The notes under the pieces were generated by a model. That model had not been told where the DNA came from, ran no database searches, and saw only the letters and a program-made list of their open reading frames with translations. Below, one piece after another: positions 16,374 through 24,888 of a DNA stretch of 50,253 nt. Source of the stretch: Sphaerobacteraceae bacterium (GTDB lineage: Bacteria > Chloroflexota > Chloroflexia > Thermomicrobiales > Thermomicrobiaceae); NCBI GenBank assembly GCA_007695115.1, contig REEK01000125.1, positions 1 through 50,253 on the forward strand, in the 5' to 3' direction. Each line of letters begins with the position of its first letter. Position 1 is the stretch's first letter. Position numbers and translations under genes: made by a program.

Positions 16374-17480
16374 TTAATCCATAAACGGCAACGCCACGAG
16401 TCTGCCGGTGGCAACTCCCCCAGGATGCCCCACCCTGACCTCTCTATCGAGTTCAGTATCGGCGGTAACGACTGCGGAGCCAATCGTTTCTCCCAGATAC
16501 CACGACTGTTTGACACGCGTGACGAGCCCTGACCCGTCTTCGATCGGCCAGAACTGTTCGATCGGCGGGAGTTCGGCCTCGGAGCCAAAACGGATACCGA
16601 CGAGTTTTCGCTCGGGACCAGCTTCGACAACCCCCTCCAGTGCCTCTTTCCCGACGAATGGACCTGCATCGAGATTCACCGCGCGTTCCAGTCTCGCTTC
16701 GAACGGATTCAGATCAAGACCGTGACCGTAGGTCCAGTCCGTGACTCCCCGCTCGAAGAATGGGCCGATCATCGGGGTGATCATGAGGCCGTGCGGTTCG
16801 CCTGCTTCGGTGACCGCATCCCAAACACGGAGCGCGTCAGCGGGATCCAACGGAAACACTTCGAAACCGAACGCGCCGGTGTACCCGCTCCGGACGATGA
16901 TCGTTTCCACGCCGGCAACCCTCGCCTGAACCCAGCCGAAGAACTTCATGTCCACGGCGTCTGGAGCCAGTTCCTGCATGATCTCGTAGGCACGTAGTCC
17001 CTGGACGGCCAGCGGATAAACCTGCGTCTGGAACACGTCCACGTCGAAATCACTATGTGCGTTGATCGCGTTGGCCCATTGCAGGAAATCCACCGGGCCG
17101 TGACAGATCCAGACTCGATCCTCTGATAGCTTCAAGACGAGCGCCTCACAGAAGATCACGCCGTTGGGCTCACAGATCGCCGTGTGTCGAGCTCGCCCAG
17201 GCTTCATCGTCCTCAGATTGCGGGCACAGAGGTAATCGGCAAAGTTGAGAGCGTCTGGACCACGAAGCTCGACACTCCGCTCACACCCGACATCGATCAG
17301 CACCGCACGCTCATGGATCGCCTGGTATTCCTCCGCCGGATCACGCCCGTAGCTGATCGGCCAGTAGGTGTGGTTGTAGTCATAGTACTGGATGGCGCCG
17401 GCTTCTTCGGTCCTCGGAAAATACGGCGATTTCGTGATATGTGCCCTCAAAACTTGTGTGCGACGCGGTGCATTTGTCAT
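16374..17480 (-). CDS. GcvT/DmdA-like aminomethyltransferase-family protein, copy 1
   Basis: 368 residues of the folate-dependent aminomethyltransferase (GcvT) superfamily. The N-terminal pattern SPYFPRTEEAG...YNHTYWPI...ERAVLIDVGCERSVELRGPDALNFADYL is closer to the DMSP demethylase (DmdA) branch than to the glycine-cleavage T protein. RSGYTGAFGFEVF matches the GcvT signature for the THF-binding domain, followed by NPFEARLERAVNLD and the small C-terminal beta-barrel (LVGIRFGSEA...). No glycine-cleavage gcvH/gcvP nearby. It probably transfers a methyl or methylene group from an N- or S-methyl compound to tetrahydrofolate; the substrate is not identifiable. A tandem paralogue is at 17753, with a creatininase-family gene upstream. 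Confidence 0.82.
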   Translation of the reverse strand: MTNAPRRTQVLRAHITKSPYFPRTEEAGAIQYYDYNHTYWPISYGRDPAEEYQAIHERAVLIDVGCERSVELRGPDALNFADYLCARNLRTMKPGRARHTAICEPNGVIFCEALVLKLSEDRVWICHGPVDFLQWANAINAHSDFDVDVFQTQVYPLAVQGLRAYEIMQELAPDAVDMKFFGWVQARVAGVETIIVRSGYTGAFGFEVFPLDPADALRVWDAVTEAGEPHGLMITPMIGPFFERGVTDWTYGHGLDLNPFEARLERAVNLDAGPFVGKEALEGVVEAGPERKLVGIRFGSEAELPPIEQFWPIEDGSGLVTRVKQSWYLGETIGSAVVTADTELDREVRVGHPGGVATGRLVALPFMD

Positions 17481-17570
17481 AGCAGTGATTCACAATCATG
17501 AACGCGGAACGTCGGTCTTCCTCGTTCACCATTGAGCAAGTTCAGGACCGCTGGGCGTTGGGGGAAATCT

Positions 17571-17710
17571 ATGTAGGGGTCGGCGCCTACATCGTGATTC
17601 GTTCGCGAGACAGCGGCCCTCACCCCCGACCCCTCTCCCAAAACTGGGAGAGGGGAGGAGAAACGGTGTGGCGGGTGCCTTTCCCAATGATGGGAGAGGG
17701 GAGGAGAAGG
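17571..17710. repeat. Composite palindromic repeat between the two DmdA-like genes
   Basis: Starts with TGTAGGGGTCGGCGCC (about 17572-17587), then the long form of the GGCCCTCACCCCC element (17615-17660, hairpin CTCTCCCAAAACTGGGAGAG), then a conserved GTGTGGCGGG spacer and a second hairpin TTCCCAATGATGGGAGAGGG (17681-17700). The same order of element, spacer and second hairpin recurs at 19858-19945. Non-coding. Confidence 0.8.
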
Positions 17711-17752
17711 GGCGCGGTGGGTGCCTGTTTGTCGTTACAACGTCAGGGCATC

Positions 17753-18874
17753 CTAATCCATAAACGGCAACGCCACGAGTCTGCCGGTGGCAACGCCCTC
17801 TGGATGACGGACTTGGACCTCTCTGTCGAGTTCGGTATCGGCGGCTACGACTGCGGAGCCAATCGGCTCTCCGAGATACCATGACTGCTCGACGCGGGTG
17901 ACGAGTCCTGACCCGTCTTCGATCGGCCAGAACTGCTCGATCGGCGGGATCTCGGCACCGGGACCAAAGCGAATGCCAACGAGCTTTCGCTCAGGGCCAG
18001 CTTCGGCAATCCGCTGCAGGGCTTCTTTCCCGACGAATGGACCGGCATCGAGGTTCATCGCTCGTTCGAGTCTTGCCTCGAACGGATTCAGGTCGAGATC
18101 GTCTCCGTAGGTCCAGTCCGTGACTCCCCGCTCGAAGAACGGACCGATCATCGGAGACACCATGACATCGTATTGCTTGCCGGCATCGGCCACCGCATCC
18201 CAGGTCCGGAGCGCTTCAGCCGGATCGAACGGAAACACTTCGTAGCCGAACGCGCCAGAGTACCCGCTCCGAATGACGATGGATTCCACCCCGGCAACGG
18301 TTGTCTTGATCCAGCGAAAGAACTTCATGTCCGCCGCTTCAGGTACCAGTTCCTGCATGATGTCGTAGGAACGCGGCCCCTGGACGGCAAACGGATAGAC
18401 CTGCGTCCGGGTAACTTCCACATCGAAATCGCTATGTGCGAGGATCGCTCCTGACCATTGCGTGAGGTCCACCGGCCCGTGGCAGATCCAGACCCGGTCT
18501 TCGGCCAGTTTCATGACCAGCGCCTCGCAGTAGAGCACGCCATTGGGCTCACAGATCGCTGTGTGTCGAGCTCGCCCAACCTTCATCGTCTTCAGATTCC
18601 GGGCACACAGATAATCGGCGAAGTTCAGCGCATCAGGACCACGAAGCTCCACGCTCCGCTGGCAGCCGACATCCATCATGACCACACGCTCGTGAATCGC
18701 CTGATATTCCTCCGCTGGATCACGCCCGTAGTCGATCGGCCAGTAGGTGTGGTTGTAGTCGTAGTATTCGATCGCTCCGGCTTCTTCGGTTCTCGGGAAA
18801 TACGGCGATTTCGTGATCTGCGGATACAGAACCTGTGGTCGGCGGTGCCTGATATTCAAGGCGGGGATTTCCAA
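17753..18874 (-). CDS. GcvT/DmdA-like aminomethyltransferase-family protein, copy 2
   Basis: 373 residues, clearly a tandem duplicate of the gene at 16374: the same SPYFPRTEEAGAI...YDYNHTYWPI start of the fold, DVGC(Q/E)RSVELRGPDALNFADYLCARNL, RSGY(S/T)GAFG(Y/F)EVFP, FFERGVTDWTYG, DLNPFEARLERA and an identical LVALPFMD C-terminus. Differences are spread through the protein rather than in one block, pointing to an older duplication. The start is uncertain: the longest reading begins with TTG at 18874 without a good ribosome site, and another TTG is in frame five codons on. Either the paralogues form a heteromer or they split substrate range. THF-dependent C1 transfer is inferred from the family. 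Confidence 0.8.
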   Translation of the reverse strand: MEIPALNIRHRRPQVLYPQITKSPYFPRTEEAGAIEYYDYNHTYWPIDYGRDPAEEYQAIHERVVMMDVGCQRSVELRGPDALNFADYLCARNLKTMKVGRARHTAICEPNGVLYCEALVMKLAEDRVWICHGPVDLTQWSGAILAHSDFDVEVTRTQVYPFAVQGPRSYDIMQELVPEAADMKFFRWIKTTVAGVESIVIRSGYSGAFGYEVFPFDPAEALRTWDAVADAGKQYDVMVSPMIGPFFERGVTDWTYGDDLDLNPFEARLERAMNLDAGPFVGKEALQRIAEAGPERKLVGIRFGPGAEIPPIEQFWPIEDGSGLVTRVEQSWYLGEPIGSAVVAADTELDREVQVRHPEGVATGRLVALPFMD

Positions 18875-18949
18875 TCGTTAGTACGGCAATTATTCGTCCT
18901 CGGCCAAAAGTTGCGCAAGTTCAGGGCCGTTGGGCGTTCGAGCGGTTAC

Positions 18950-19786
18950 CTACGGACAATGCGACCCGAACTCTCTGTACCCACGCACTGGCTGTTCGTG
19001 GTACTCCCGGCAGACCTTGATCAGCATCTCCTTCGCCGCGTTGAAGAGACGTTCGCCTTTCTCGGCAGACGCGGTGTGCGGGTTGCCGTGAACGCCGTGC
19101 TGGCGCTCTTTGCGACGTTCCGGGAAGCCGGTGAATTCAAGAATCTCCGGGCTGAAGCCGGGGCGTTCCGGATCGGCCACGAGCTTCTCGGTATCGATCA
19201 GGCTCGGTCTCAGATGGAGTTGTAGCGAGGTCTCCCACTCGCCACCGTGGCCGATGAAGCCGGGATCGGTGTCGGATTCGTCGTCCAGAACATCCTGGGC
19301 CATATCCCAGTAGGTGATCGGCAACACCCAGATGTCTTCCTCGGCCAGCTTGATCGAGATCACCCGCTGGATGTCCCGGTTGCCGCCGTGGCCGTTGAGC
19401 AGGATGATCCGGTGGAAGCCGTTGGCCCAGATGCTCCGGCAGATCTCGGAGACGTAGGCGATGAAGGTCTCGACGCTCAGCGTGATCGTGCCGACCTCGC
19501 CCATGTTGTAGTGGGTCAGGCCGGCCCAGACCGGTGGCGCGACGATTACCGGGAAGTCGTCGATCGCCCGGGCGGTATCAACGGCCAGCGCCTGGGTGTG
19601 GCTGATGTCGACGTCCATCGGGCAATGCGGACCGTGCTGCTCGACTGAGCCGACCGGCACGATAACCACCGGATCATGTTCCAGCGCTTCCAGGAACTCG
19701 TGCCGCCACATCTCCTGCCAGTGGGGCGTCTTGCCGTCGTTCGATTCCCGCTGTCCTCGTCCGAAGACAGAGCTGTCCGAGACCAT
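18950..19786 (-). CDS. Creatininase-family amidohydrolase
   Basis: 278 residues of the creatininase family (creatinine amidohydrolase, formamidopyrimidine deformylase, MftE and relatives), metal-dependent C-N hydrolases that act in the cytoplasm, often as hexamers. Metal ligands are visible: Glu49, His51 and Asp60 in VGSVEQHGPHCPMDVD, the His in LLNGHGGN, and the Glu of HGGEWETS, which replaces the usual HAG-x-x-ETS. Length fits the family. It lies 75 bp upstream of DmdA-like copy 2 on the same strand, so the two are probably co-transcribed. True creatininase activity cannot be told from other family activities by motif, but N-methyl/guanidino chemistry fits the neighbours. Six-residue IANGF-type helix segment ICRSIWANGFHRIILLNGHG is fully conserved. 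Confidence 0.88.
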   Translation of the reverse strand: MVSDSSVFGRGQRESNDGKTPHWQEMWRHEFLEALEHDPVVIVPVGSVEQHGPHCPMDVDISHTQALAVDTARAIDDFPVIVAPPVWAGLTHYNMGEVGTITLSVETFIAYVSEICRSIWANGFHRIILLNGHGGNRDIQRVISIKLAEEDIWVLPITYWDMAQDVLDDESDTDPGFIGHGGEWETSLQLHLRPSLIDTEKLVADPERPGFSPEILEFTGFPERRKERQHGVHGNPHTASAEKGERLFNAAKEMLIKVCREYHEQPVRGYREFGSHCP

Positions 19787-19857
19787 CGTGATCCTCCGTT
19801 CGGGTGATTGTGACTGGTTAACGGGAGTACCATAAGGGAACAGGATGGATTGCGATA

Positions 19858-20000
19858 GGCCCTCACCCCCGGCCCCTCTCCCAACGTTGGGAGAGGGGGG
19901 AGAAACAGTGTGGCGGGCGTCTTTCCCAAAACTGGGAGAGAGGGGGCATCAACTGGAAAACCTCTGTAGGGGTCGGCGCCCCTGCCGACCCGGGGGCCTT
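19858..20000. repeat. Composite palindromic repeat, long form
   Basis: GGCCCTCACCCCC element with hairpin CTCTCCCAACGTTGGGAGAG (19858-19900), conserved GTGTGGCGGG spacer, second hairpin TTCCCAAAACTGGGAGAGAG (19923-19942), then TGTAGGGGTCGGCGCC at about 19964-19980 and a GC-rich tail. Same modules as at 17571 with the TGTAGGGG module on the other side. The rest of the 264-bp gap between the creatininase and MFS genes shows no gene. Confidence 0.8.
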
Positions 20001-20050
20001 CGCACACCGGGTGCACAGGGTCGTGCGCCCCCACATCGGAGGTGACCTTC

Positions 20051-21316
20051 TTACCACGTCTGTGGGCGGCCGAAGATGATTCGTCGCCAGGGGACAGTCC
20101 AGGCGACACCCATTGCGCCGATGAGCACCACGATCCCGGTCAACAGGAAGACAGTCGCGAGCGACCACTGGCTGGCGATCACACCGAGCAGAACCGGACC
20201 TCCGGCCGAGCCGACCGCCGCCGCCATGCGGTAAATCCCCATTGCGGTGCCACGGGTCTGGTTGGTGGAGATTTCGGCGATGAATGCCTGTCCAGCGGTG
20301 ACGAAGCCTCCGAACCCGATCCCCTCCAGCGCCAGGAAGATCGTCAGCAGCGTGGCGTCCGTAGTCTGGCTGATTCCGATGAGCGAGAGCCCCATGATCA
20401 CCAGCGAGATTGTCATCACTCCGGATGTGGTCAGCGTGTTCGCCAGAATCCCCATCGGAATGCGCACGCCGGTGGAGGCAAACGCTCGGACGGAGAACAT
20501 GGTGGCGATGAACCCGGCGCTGATGATGGCGACATTCTGTGCATAGAGCGGGAAGAAGTTCTGGATCGCACCCATGAATGCGGTGCTCTGCAGGAACACG
20601 GCGACGGATGTGATCAGTAGCGGTGGATAGAGCAGAACCTGGAAGAATCCGGTGCGGGCTTCCGGTTCATCGGTTCCGGATTCGGTCGGGACTGGTTCCT
20701 CTCGGGGCGGGTCGTGCGGGAGAAATCGGAGGCCGAAGAAGAAGCCGGCGATCGCCACCATCGCGGCGAATCCATAGCTCCAGGCGATACCGAAGTTGTC
20801 GGCAATCGGGCCACCGATCAGCGGCCCAACGGCGAAGCCGAGCCCCATCGCCGTGGCGTAGAGGCCGAAGGCTGGACCCCGTTCTTCGCCCGAGGTGATG
20901 TCTCCCATGTAGGCGGCGCCGATGCCGAACGTCAGGATGATGGCGGCACCCATGAGAATCCGGCCGGGAAAGAGCAGGTAGGGATGATCCACGATCGCGA
21001 AGCTGATCAACGCCACGGTCCAGACAATCATCCCGAACAATAGCACTCGCCGTCGGCCGATCCGGTCCGAGAGCATCCCGGATGGAATCGCGGTGATCAT
21101 CGAGGTTATGCCGACGGCCGAACTGAGAACGCCGATCAACACGAGCGAGGCGCCGAGTCCCTGGGCATAGATCGAAAAAGTGGGTATGACGATGCCGCTG
21201 AGGGTGTCTGCCATGAAGATGAACACGCAGAGGGCGACGATATCTCGCCGTTGCAGTACCTGCTTGAAACCTCTGAACACACCACCCGCTTTTGCGTCAG
21301 AATCGTTTAGTATCAC
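20051..21316 (-). CDS. MFS transporter (12-TM)
   Basis: About 421 residues from a GTG at 21316 preceded by AGGTAAC; the open frame runs 157 codons further upstream, but that part overlaps the divergent LLM gene and has no transporter features. Twelve predicted membrane helices in two halves are joined by an acidic loop (PREEPVPTESGTDEPEAR). The loop 2-3 signature GMLSDRIGRRRVLL is canonical for the major facilitator superfamily, and GPLIGGPIADNFG marks helix 5. Similar to drug/metabolite exporters of the DHA type, but direction and substrate cannot be read. It sits in the catabolic island with the creatininase and hydrolases and may move their substrate or product. Confidence 0.88.
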   Translation of the reverse strand: MILNDSDAKAGGVFRGFKQVLQRRDIVALCVFIFMADTLSGIVIPTFSIYAQGLGASLVLIGVLSSAVGITSMITAIPSGMLSDRIGRRRVLLFGMIVWTVALISFAIVDHPYLLFPGRILMGAAIILTFGIGAAYMGDITSGEERGPAFGLYATAMGLGFAVGPLIGGPIADNFGIAWSYGFAAMVAIAGFFFGLRFLPHDPPREEPVPTESGTDEPEARTGFFQVLLYPPLLITSVAVFLQSTAFMGAIQNFFPLYAQNVAIISAGFIATMFSVRAFASTGVRIPMGILANTLTTSGVMTISLVIMGLSLIGISQTTDATLLTIFLALEGIGFGGFVTAGQAFIAEISTNQTRGTAMGIYRMAAAVGSAGGPVLLGVIASQWSLATVFLLTGIVVLIGAMGVAWTVPWRRIIFGRPQTW

Positions 21317-21430
21317 GTTACCTGTGGCGACAACCTGCCGGGGCGTTGCCGTCGTGGATTGTACCGCTCCCCGGCGACGCAGTAATTGTGACGAGCCAGG
21401 CATTTGAAACCTTAACCTCAGATCGCGGGA

Positions 21431-22417
21431 ATGGACGAAACCTTGCCGGGAGCAACAACTGGAAGTCGAAACCTTCGGATCGGATTGATTCCGCCACATG
21501 GCGAGAACTGGCCAGATCGCCCGGCCGCTGGCTGGGCCGAGATCCTGGATTTTGCCATTGCGGCTGAATCGGCTGGATTCGACGGAATCTGGCCAGCGGA
21601 CGAGTTCTTTCGCACAACGGGGAGAATCGATGTCGCCGTTGATGAGGCGGATGATCCAGCAATGCAGGAGACGTACCCGGCGGCGTTCTGGGATTCCTGG
21701 ACGTTGCTTGCCGGAATAGCGGCCCGGACGTCGCGCATAGAGATCGGGACGTTGATCACATCCAATACCTATCGAAATCCTGCCCATCTTGTGAAGATTC
21801 TGGAGACCGTCGACGAGATCAGTGGCGGCCGGGTGGTAGCCGGGCTCGGGCCGGGTGGTGATCCCGCTGAGGGCAGGATGTTCGGATACGAATGGGAGCG
21901 GCCGGTCTCCAGGTTCGAGGATGCACTTCCAATCATTGCCGGGCTATTGCGCGAAGGGTATGCAACACATCATGGATCGTTCTATCAGGTGGATGGATGT
22001 GTAAACCGTCCACAGGGTCCACGCCCGGGACGTATTCCGCTGCTTATCGCGACGTTTGCGGCTCGTCCACGAATGTCGCGTCTGGCGGCGCAGTGGGCCG
22101 ACATCTGGGAGCACTCGATAGCTTTCACCGAGGATCAGCCGGCAGAGGCCCGGCGACGGGCGGAGTTGACCAGACGCACTTGTGAGCAGTTTGGTCGAGA
22201 TCCGGCAACGCTTGAGATGGCGCTGAGTATCAGCGTGGCAGTGAGAGATCGGACAATCCCCGGTGCGAACCCGCTCGTCGGTGATCCCTCGGCGATTGCC
22301 GCTGCGATCAACGATTTTCGAGAACTCGGATTCACCCGGATTCAGGTGTTACTTACCCCACCCACTGTGGACGGGGTAGAGGCGTTTGCACCGGTGCTGG
22401 AGCTGCTCGATCGTTAA
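21431..22417 (+). CDS. LLM-class flavin-dependent oxidoreductase
   Basis: 328-residue luciferase-like monooxygenase/F420-or-FMN-dependent oxidoreductase with a TIM-barrel fold. Motifs: AESAGFDGIWPADEFF near residue 45, ARTSRIEIGTLI with TSNTYRNPAHLVKILETVDEISGGRVVAGLGPGG near 95-145, and LIATFAARPRMSRLAAQWADIWE near 200. The divergent MFS gene starts about 115 bp away, so they may share a control region. F420 use is common in this phylum but cannot be decided from sequence. It ends 13 bp before the convergent M20 gene. It may oxidise a small N- or S-containing substrate of the island, but that is a guess. Confidence 0.88.
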   Translation: MDETLPGATTGSRNLRIGLIPPHGENWPDRPAAGWAEILDFAIAAESAGFDGIWPADEFFRTTGRIDVAVDEADDPAMQETYPAAFWDSWTLLAGIAARTSRIEIGTLITSNTYRNPAHLVKILETVDEISGGRVVAGLGPGGDPAEGRMFGYEWERPVSRFEDALPIIAGLLREGYATHHGSFYQVDGCVNRPQGPRPGRIPLLIATFAARPRMSRLAAQWADIWEHSIAFTEDQPAEARRRAELTRRTCEQFGRDPATLEMALSISVAVRDRTIPGANPLVGDPSAIAAAINDFRELGFTRIQVLLTPPTVDGVEAFAPVLELLDR

Positions 22418-22430
22418 CCAGACCGCTCAA

Positions 22431-23702
22431 CTAATCAGTAACCCCGCACCAGTCGATCAGCAGAGTGGCGATGGTCTTCGCGGCGGTCTGGATGTCGCTG
22501 ATCGAGATATGCTCGTCGTTCTGGTGAGCCACTGAGACATCTCCGGCACCGTAGATGATGCACGGCATGTTTCCGATCTCCGTGTAGAGCCGCATATCCG
22601 TGCCGGCGGTGATTCCGGTAACGATTGGCGCCTGACCTGTCACCTGTTGATGAGCGCTGGCGAGTGCGGTTGGCAGTGGTTCGTCAGGTCTGGTTTCGCC
22701 GGGCGCAAACTGACCGCTGAAGAACTCAACGTCCGGTGGATGCTGCGACAGCCAGAAGTCCTGCTTTGCGGCGTTCAGGACTCGCTGGCGGACGGCTTCC
22801 TGAAATTCGTGCATGTCTTCGCCCGGCAGCAGGCCGATGCGACCTTCGGCGATCAGTGTTTCGGGAACCGTGGAGTGCCACTCTCCGGAGCGTACCTTGC
22901 CGAAACTGATCGGGATCTTGTTGGCGGCATCGGCAAACAGCGGGTGATCCAGGCTGGCGTTGCGTTCGGCTTCCCAGCGCTGGAGATCCTGAAAGATCGG
23001 GATGAATTTCTCGACGGCCGATACGCCTTCGTCCCGCATCGCGCCATGGGCCGATTTGCCGGTGACGGTTATCCGGGCCACCAGCGATCCGGCCTGAGCC
23101 GCGACGATCGCCAGTCGGGTGGGTTCACTGATCACCACGCCGTCAGCCCGGTGACCGCGCAGAATGGTGCCGAGCGATCCGAAGCCGCCGTCTTCCTCGC
23201 CGACCGTCGCCGCGATCTTCACCTCGCCCGCGAGTTTGATCCCCGCTGCGTTCAGTGCATCGATTGCCAGCAGAAAGGTGGCCATTCCACCCTTCATGTC
23301 GCAGGAACCACGGCCGTAGAGGAGATCGCCTTCGACCGCGCCGGACCACGGACCGTGCTTCCAGAAGGAAGCGTCACCCGGATCGACGACATCGATGTGG
23401 CCGTTGAGCATAATCGAGCGGCCATTCCCGGCTCCAGCCAGTGTTCCGACGACGTTCGGCCGTCCTTCATAGGAGGGTTGGTCACCGACGTGTTCCATAT
23501 AGGGAAGGATGTCCTCGCGGGATGTCTCCCACCGGTCGATCTGCAGGTTGCGTGTCTCGAACAGAGACTGCACCTGATCCTGCACGGCGCCTTCGTCCCC
23601 GGTGACCGAGGGGATGCGTACCAGTGATTGCAGGTCGGCGATCAATTGATCACGGCGGTTATCGATCTCGGTGAAGACGCGTTGCAGGCGATCGTTGGTC
23701 AT
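22431..23702 (-). CDS. M20 metallopeptidase (ArgE/DapE-type deacylase)
   Basis: About 423 residues from the ATG at 23702, which has GGGAG six bases upstream; another ATG lies 13 codons earlier. Zn-dependent amidohydrolase of the acetylornithine deacetylase/succinyl-diaminopimelate desuccinylase family. Ligands and catalytic residues are visible: His in LNGHIDVVDPG, bridging Asp in GRGSCDMKGG, catalytic Glu-Glu in TVGEEDGG, Glu in VISEPTRL, and C-terminal His in AHQNDEHIS. The dimerisation domain (ITVTGKSAHGAMRDEGVSA) is complete. It would remove an N-acyl or N-carbamoyl group from an amino acid. Same strand as the arginine-deiminase-fold gene upstream, separated by a repeat. A named biosynthetic role is unlikely here because no arg or dap genes are nearby. 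Confidence 0.9.
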   Translation of the reverse strand: MTNDRLQRVFTEIDNRRDQLIADLQSLVRIPSVTGDEGAVQDQVQSLFETRNLQIDRWETSREDILPYMEHVGDQPSYEGRPNVVGTLAGAGNGRSIMLNGHIDVVDPGDASFWKHGPWSGAVEGDLLYGRGSCDMKGGMATFLLAIDALNAAGIKLAGEVKIAATVGEEDGGFGSLGTILRGHRADGVVISEPTRLAIVAAQAGSLVARITVTGKSAHGAMRDEGVSAVEKFIPIFQDLQRWEAERNASLDHPLFADAANKIPISFGKVRSGEWHSTVPETLIAEGRIGLLPGEDMHEFQEAVRQRVLNAAKQDFWLSQHPPDVEFFSGQFAPGETRPDEPLPTALASAHQQVTGQAPIVTGITAGTDMRLYTEIGNMPCIIYGAGDVSVAHQNDEHISISDIQTAAKTIATLLIDWCGVTD

Positions 23703-23795
23703 ACGGGCTCCCGTCTGGTCCAGGCAATCGGCATCGCTCATATCTCGCCGACGATTGTAGCCGGAGCGGTGTGAAGAGGTACAGGGGGTCTGAAT

Positions 23796-23885
23796 CTCTC
23801 CCCTCTCCCAGTATTGGGAGAGGGGCCGGGGGTGAGGGCCGTTTTCCCTGAGCAATCGGGCCGGAGCCGAGGCGCCGGCCCCTAC
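23796..23885. repeat. Palindromic repeat, reversed copy
   Basis: Hairpin CTCTCCCAGTATTGGGAGAG followed by GGGGCCGGGGGTGAGGGCC (to 23840): the element seen at 6510, here reversed. The linked CGGCGCC/CCCCTA module is found in reverse at about 23869-23885. The rest of the 208-bp gap has no gene. Confidence 0.8.
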
Positions 23886-23910
23886 CGCGCATCGTCGCTC
23901 TCGTGTCGCC

Positions 23911-24795
23911 CTACCTGATAAACGCGTTCTTTCGCAGAATCGGGCGGGTGAGACAGGTTGGCCCACCGGTTCGATTGTGGGAGATCTCATCTCCGGTGTA
24001 GGTCTGAACGGTACAGCCGACATCTTCCAGTCGCTGTGCCGTGATCGGATTTTCTTTGAGCAGCAGGCAATTGCGCGGCCCGAGTGCCAGCACATTCGGC
24101 CCCTGGCTGGCGAACTCTTCTTCGGGGACATCGACGAAGGCGATACCGCGGCGATCGAGTTCCTGTACGAAAGCCGTCGCCATCAGTGGGCGATAGACGA
24201 CCGCCAGGTTATCGTCGACCATGCTGATCATCGAGAGCAGGTGCAGGCAGTCCGACGGGCCGGTCCAGTGGGGCAGATCGTAGACCAGCACGTCGACTCT
24301 CTGCGGTCGAAGTAGTTCGGTCAGTTGCCGGATGCCTTCCTGGTTTGTCCGGTAGCCGCGTCCCACGGCGAGCGTATGCTGATCGACCCAGAGGCAGTCG
24401 CCACCTTCGACTTTGCCCGGCCGCTCGATCCGGCCGACGATCGGAATCCCGAGGTCTCGCATCGTCTCTTCGGCAAGGTCGACTTCCAGTTCTCGCTGTC
24501 GCTTGCCCATCTGGAGCAGAATAGCGCCCGCGTCAGTAATCAGTACCGGATCAAATGGGAAAATCGCGTCTTGCAGCTGGGGGTTGTCGATCTCTCCGGT
24601 GATTACCTCCGCACCGGAATCACGCAGGATCTTGCGGAAGGCTTCGTGTTCGGCTACCGCCTTCTCGTGTTCCATCGGCCCCAGATACGACATCTCTTCC
24701 CACGACACACTGTTCTGGTGGGGAACTGGTGGGTAGACCAGCACACGTTTCAGGGTTCCGACGACGGTGTGACCTCCGAATGATCGATCTGTCAT
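23911..24795 (-). CDS. Arginine deiminase/dimethylargininase-fold hydrolase
   Basis: 294-residue pentein-fold enzyme (arginine deiminase, DDAH and amidinotransferase superfamily), which attacks a guanidinium carbon with a Cys. Catalytic pieces: Glu-Gly-Gly-Asp in KVEGGDCLWVD, His in SDCLHLLSMIS, and nucleophile Cys in TGGPTCLTRP. Length (about 290) fits DDAH rather than true arginine deiminase (about 400), so dimethylarginine or another N-substituted guanidine is a reasonable substrate. ATG is preceded by GAAGGAAGG, a strong ribosome site. It lies 93 bp downstream of the DUF6884-like gene and upstream of the M20 gene, all on the minus strand, suggesting an operon. It supports a guanidino-compound theme in this island. 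Confidence 0.88.
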   Translation of the reverse strand: MTDRSFGGHTVVGTLKRVLVYPPVPHQNSVSWEEMSYLGPMEHEKAVAEHEAFRKILRDSGAEVITGEIDNPQLQDAIFPFDPVLITDAGAILLQMGKRQRELEVDLAEETMRDLGIPIVGRIERPGKVEGGDCLWVDQHTLAVGRGYRTNQEGIRQLTELLRPQRVDVLVYDLPHWTGPSDCLHLLSMISMVDDNLAVVYRPLMATAFVQELDRRGIAFVDVPEEEFASQGPNVLALGPRNCLLLKENPITAQRLEDVGCTVQTYTGDEISHNRTGGPTCLTRPILRKNAFIR

Positions 24796-24888
24796 GATTG
24801 CCTTCCTTCGCGTAGTTTTCCGGAACGCGAGACCAACTGTCGAATGCTCCTGGCATTGTACGCCCGTGATGAGTCGTTCGCGAAGGGA

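Noticed and set aside
21317-21787. Upstream extension of the minus-strand MFS transporter (157 codons)
   Set aside because: It overlaps the divergent flavin oxidoreductase gene and lacks transporter sequence; GTG 21316 gives the normal length.
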